A DNA stretch of 64,000 bases. Origin: Paenibacillus ottowii. GTDB lineage: Bacteria; Bacillota; Bacilli; Paenibacillales; Paenibacillaceae. The position numbers and the translations under genes are program-made. Where the stretch lies: positions 581,547 to 645,546 of the forward strand of contig NZ_VIJZ01000004.1 of assembly GCF_006874425.1 (NCBI RefSeq), read 5' to 3'. The notes beneath the pieces are model-generated. The model made no database searches. It was not told where the DNA came from and saw only the letters and a program-made list of their open reading frames with translations. Below, piece by piece: positions 63,348-64,000 of the stretch (the stretch's first letter is position 1; each line of letters opens with the position of its first letter).

Positions 63348-63376
63348 TTGCGAAGTTGGTTGAAATGTGATATTAT
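63348..63376 (+). promoter_or_regulatory. rRNA operon promoter P2
   Basis: TTGCGA (63348-63353) and TATTAT (63371-63376) are 17 bases apart. The transcript then runs through the antitermination-type leader TCTTTGAAAACTGAACAA at about 63428-63445, common in Bacillales rRNA operons. Confidence 0.7.
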
Positions 63377-63581
63377 ATAAGAGTTGCTGTCGATAATGAG
63401 AGTGGCAAAGAAATAAAAAAAGTTTGATCTTTGAAAACTGAACAACGAGTGAGTAGGGATTTTGTTTGCAAAATCCAACGCTGAAATTTTGATACACGCT
63501 ATCTGGCTGTATGAAATGGAAGCAAGTTATGAGATATTTTATCTCGTCAGTTTCAAAATGAGCTAATCGCTCTTTCTATAA

Positions 63582-63597
63582 ATCAATTTCGATTGAT
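63582..63597 (+). other. UUCG-loop hairpin directly before 16S rRNA
   Basis: ATCAAT-TTCG-ATTGAT forms a six-pair stem with a UUCG tetraloop ending two bases before the mature 16S start; probably part of the pre-rRNA processing structure. Confidence 0.45.
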
Positions 63598-63598
63598 C

Positions 63599-64000
<402 letters not shown>

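Overview
The window ends in the first ~400 bases of a 16S rRNA gene whose sequence is of the Paenibacillus type (P. polymyxa-like by memory; not searched). Everything else fits a spore-forming, S-layer-bearing Bacillota: SLH-domain surface proteins, strong AGGAGG-type ribosome sites, several GTG/TTG starts, sigma-A promoters, a CcpA-type cre site, a Zur-type box and Spo0A-type boxes.

Layout. 1-3180: a complete ISL3-family element (128-3172) flanked by an 8-bp target duplication (TTTTTTTA). It carries the transposase plus two passengers, an MFS efflux pump and an ArsR-family repressor, and sits in the T-tract of a transcription terminator. 3338-5375: an HTH regulator and a SAM methyltransferase with a terminator-like hairpin in its leader. 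5444-11305: a five-gene peptide-type ABC importer operon. 11375-18776: a metal (probably copper) resistance island with Met/His-rich exported proteins, a polyferredoxin-like membrane protein, a two-component system and a lipoprotein multicopper oxidase. 18811-20026: a CDF metal exporter. 20052-25287: a catabolite-regulated uronate-polysaccharide locus (heparinase II/III-like lyase, an unassigned 636-aa protein, a GH88 unsaturated uronyl hydrolase). 25480-31468: RDD protein, DinG-type helicase, a small acidic protein, a frameshifted membrane gene, and the mccA-mccB reverse transsulfuration pair. 31613-34366: a large alpha/beta hydrolase. 34367-35470: a decayed strip with an SDR pseudogene and IS3-type remnants.

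35596-50902 is the most unusual region. A seven-gene co-directional operon encodes a secreted/anchored VWA protein, a tubulin-like GTPase, a second protein that looks like a degenerate tubulin-like paralogue, a membrane VWA protein, a beta-rich protein, a zinc-ribbon P-loop GTPase and a 1009-aa GAP1-N2-type membrane protein. A divergent pair (a 50-aa membrane microprotein and a zinc-ribbon membrane protein) lies next to it. Families of this kind are known mainly from comparative genomics of predicted NTP-dependent conflict or signalling systems; I know of no worked-out mechanism.

50982-54690: a MarR regulator with its operator and MFS pump, an unknown gene, and zinc-independent L33 and L31 ribosomal protein genes behind a Zur-like box. 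55276-63100: two adjacent SLH surface proteins with long runs of cadherin/Ig-like repeats, the first containing 297-bp DNA tandem repeats and preceded by phased Spo0A-type boxes. 63231-64000: tandem rRNA promoters, leader and the start of 16S rRNA.
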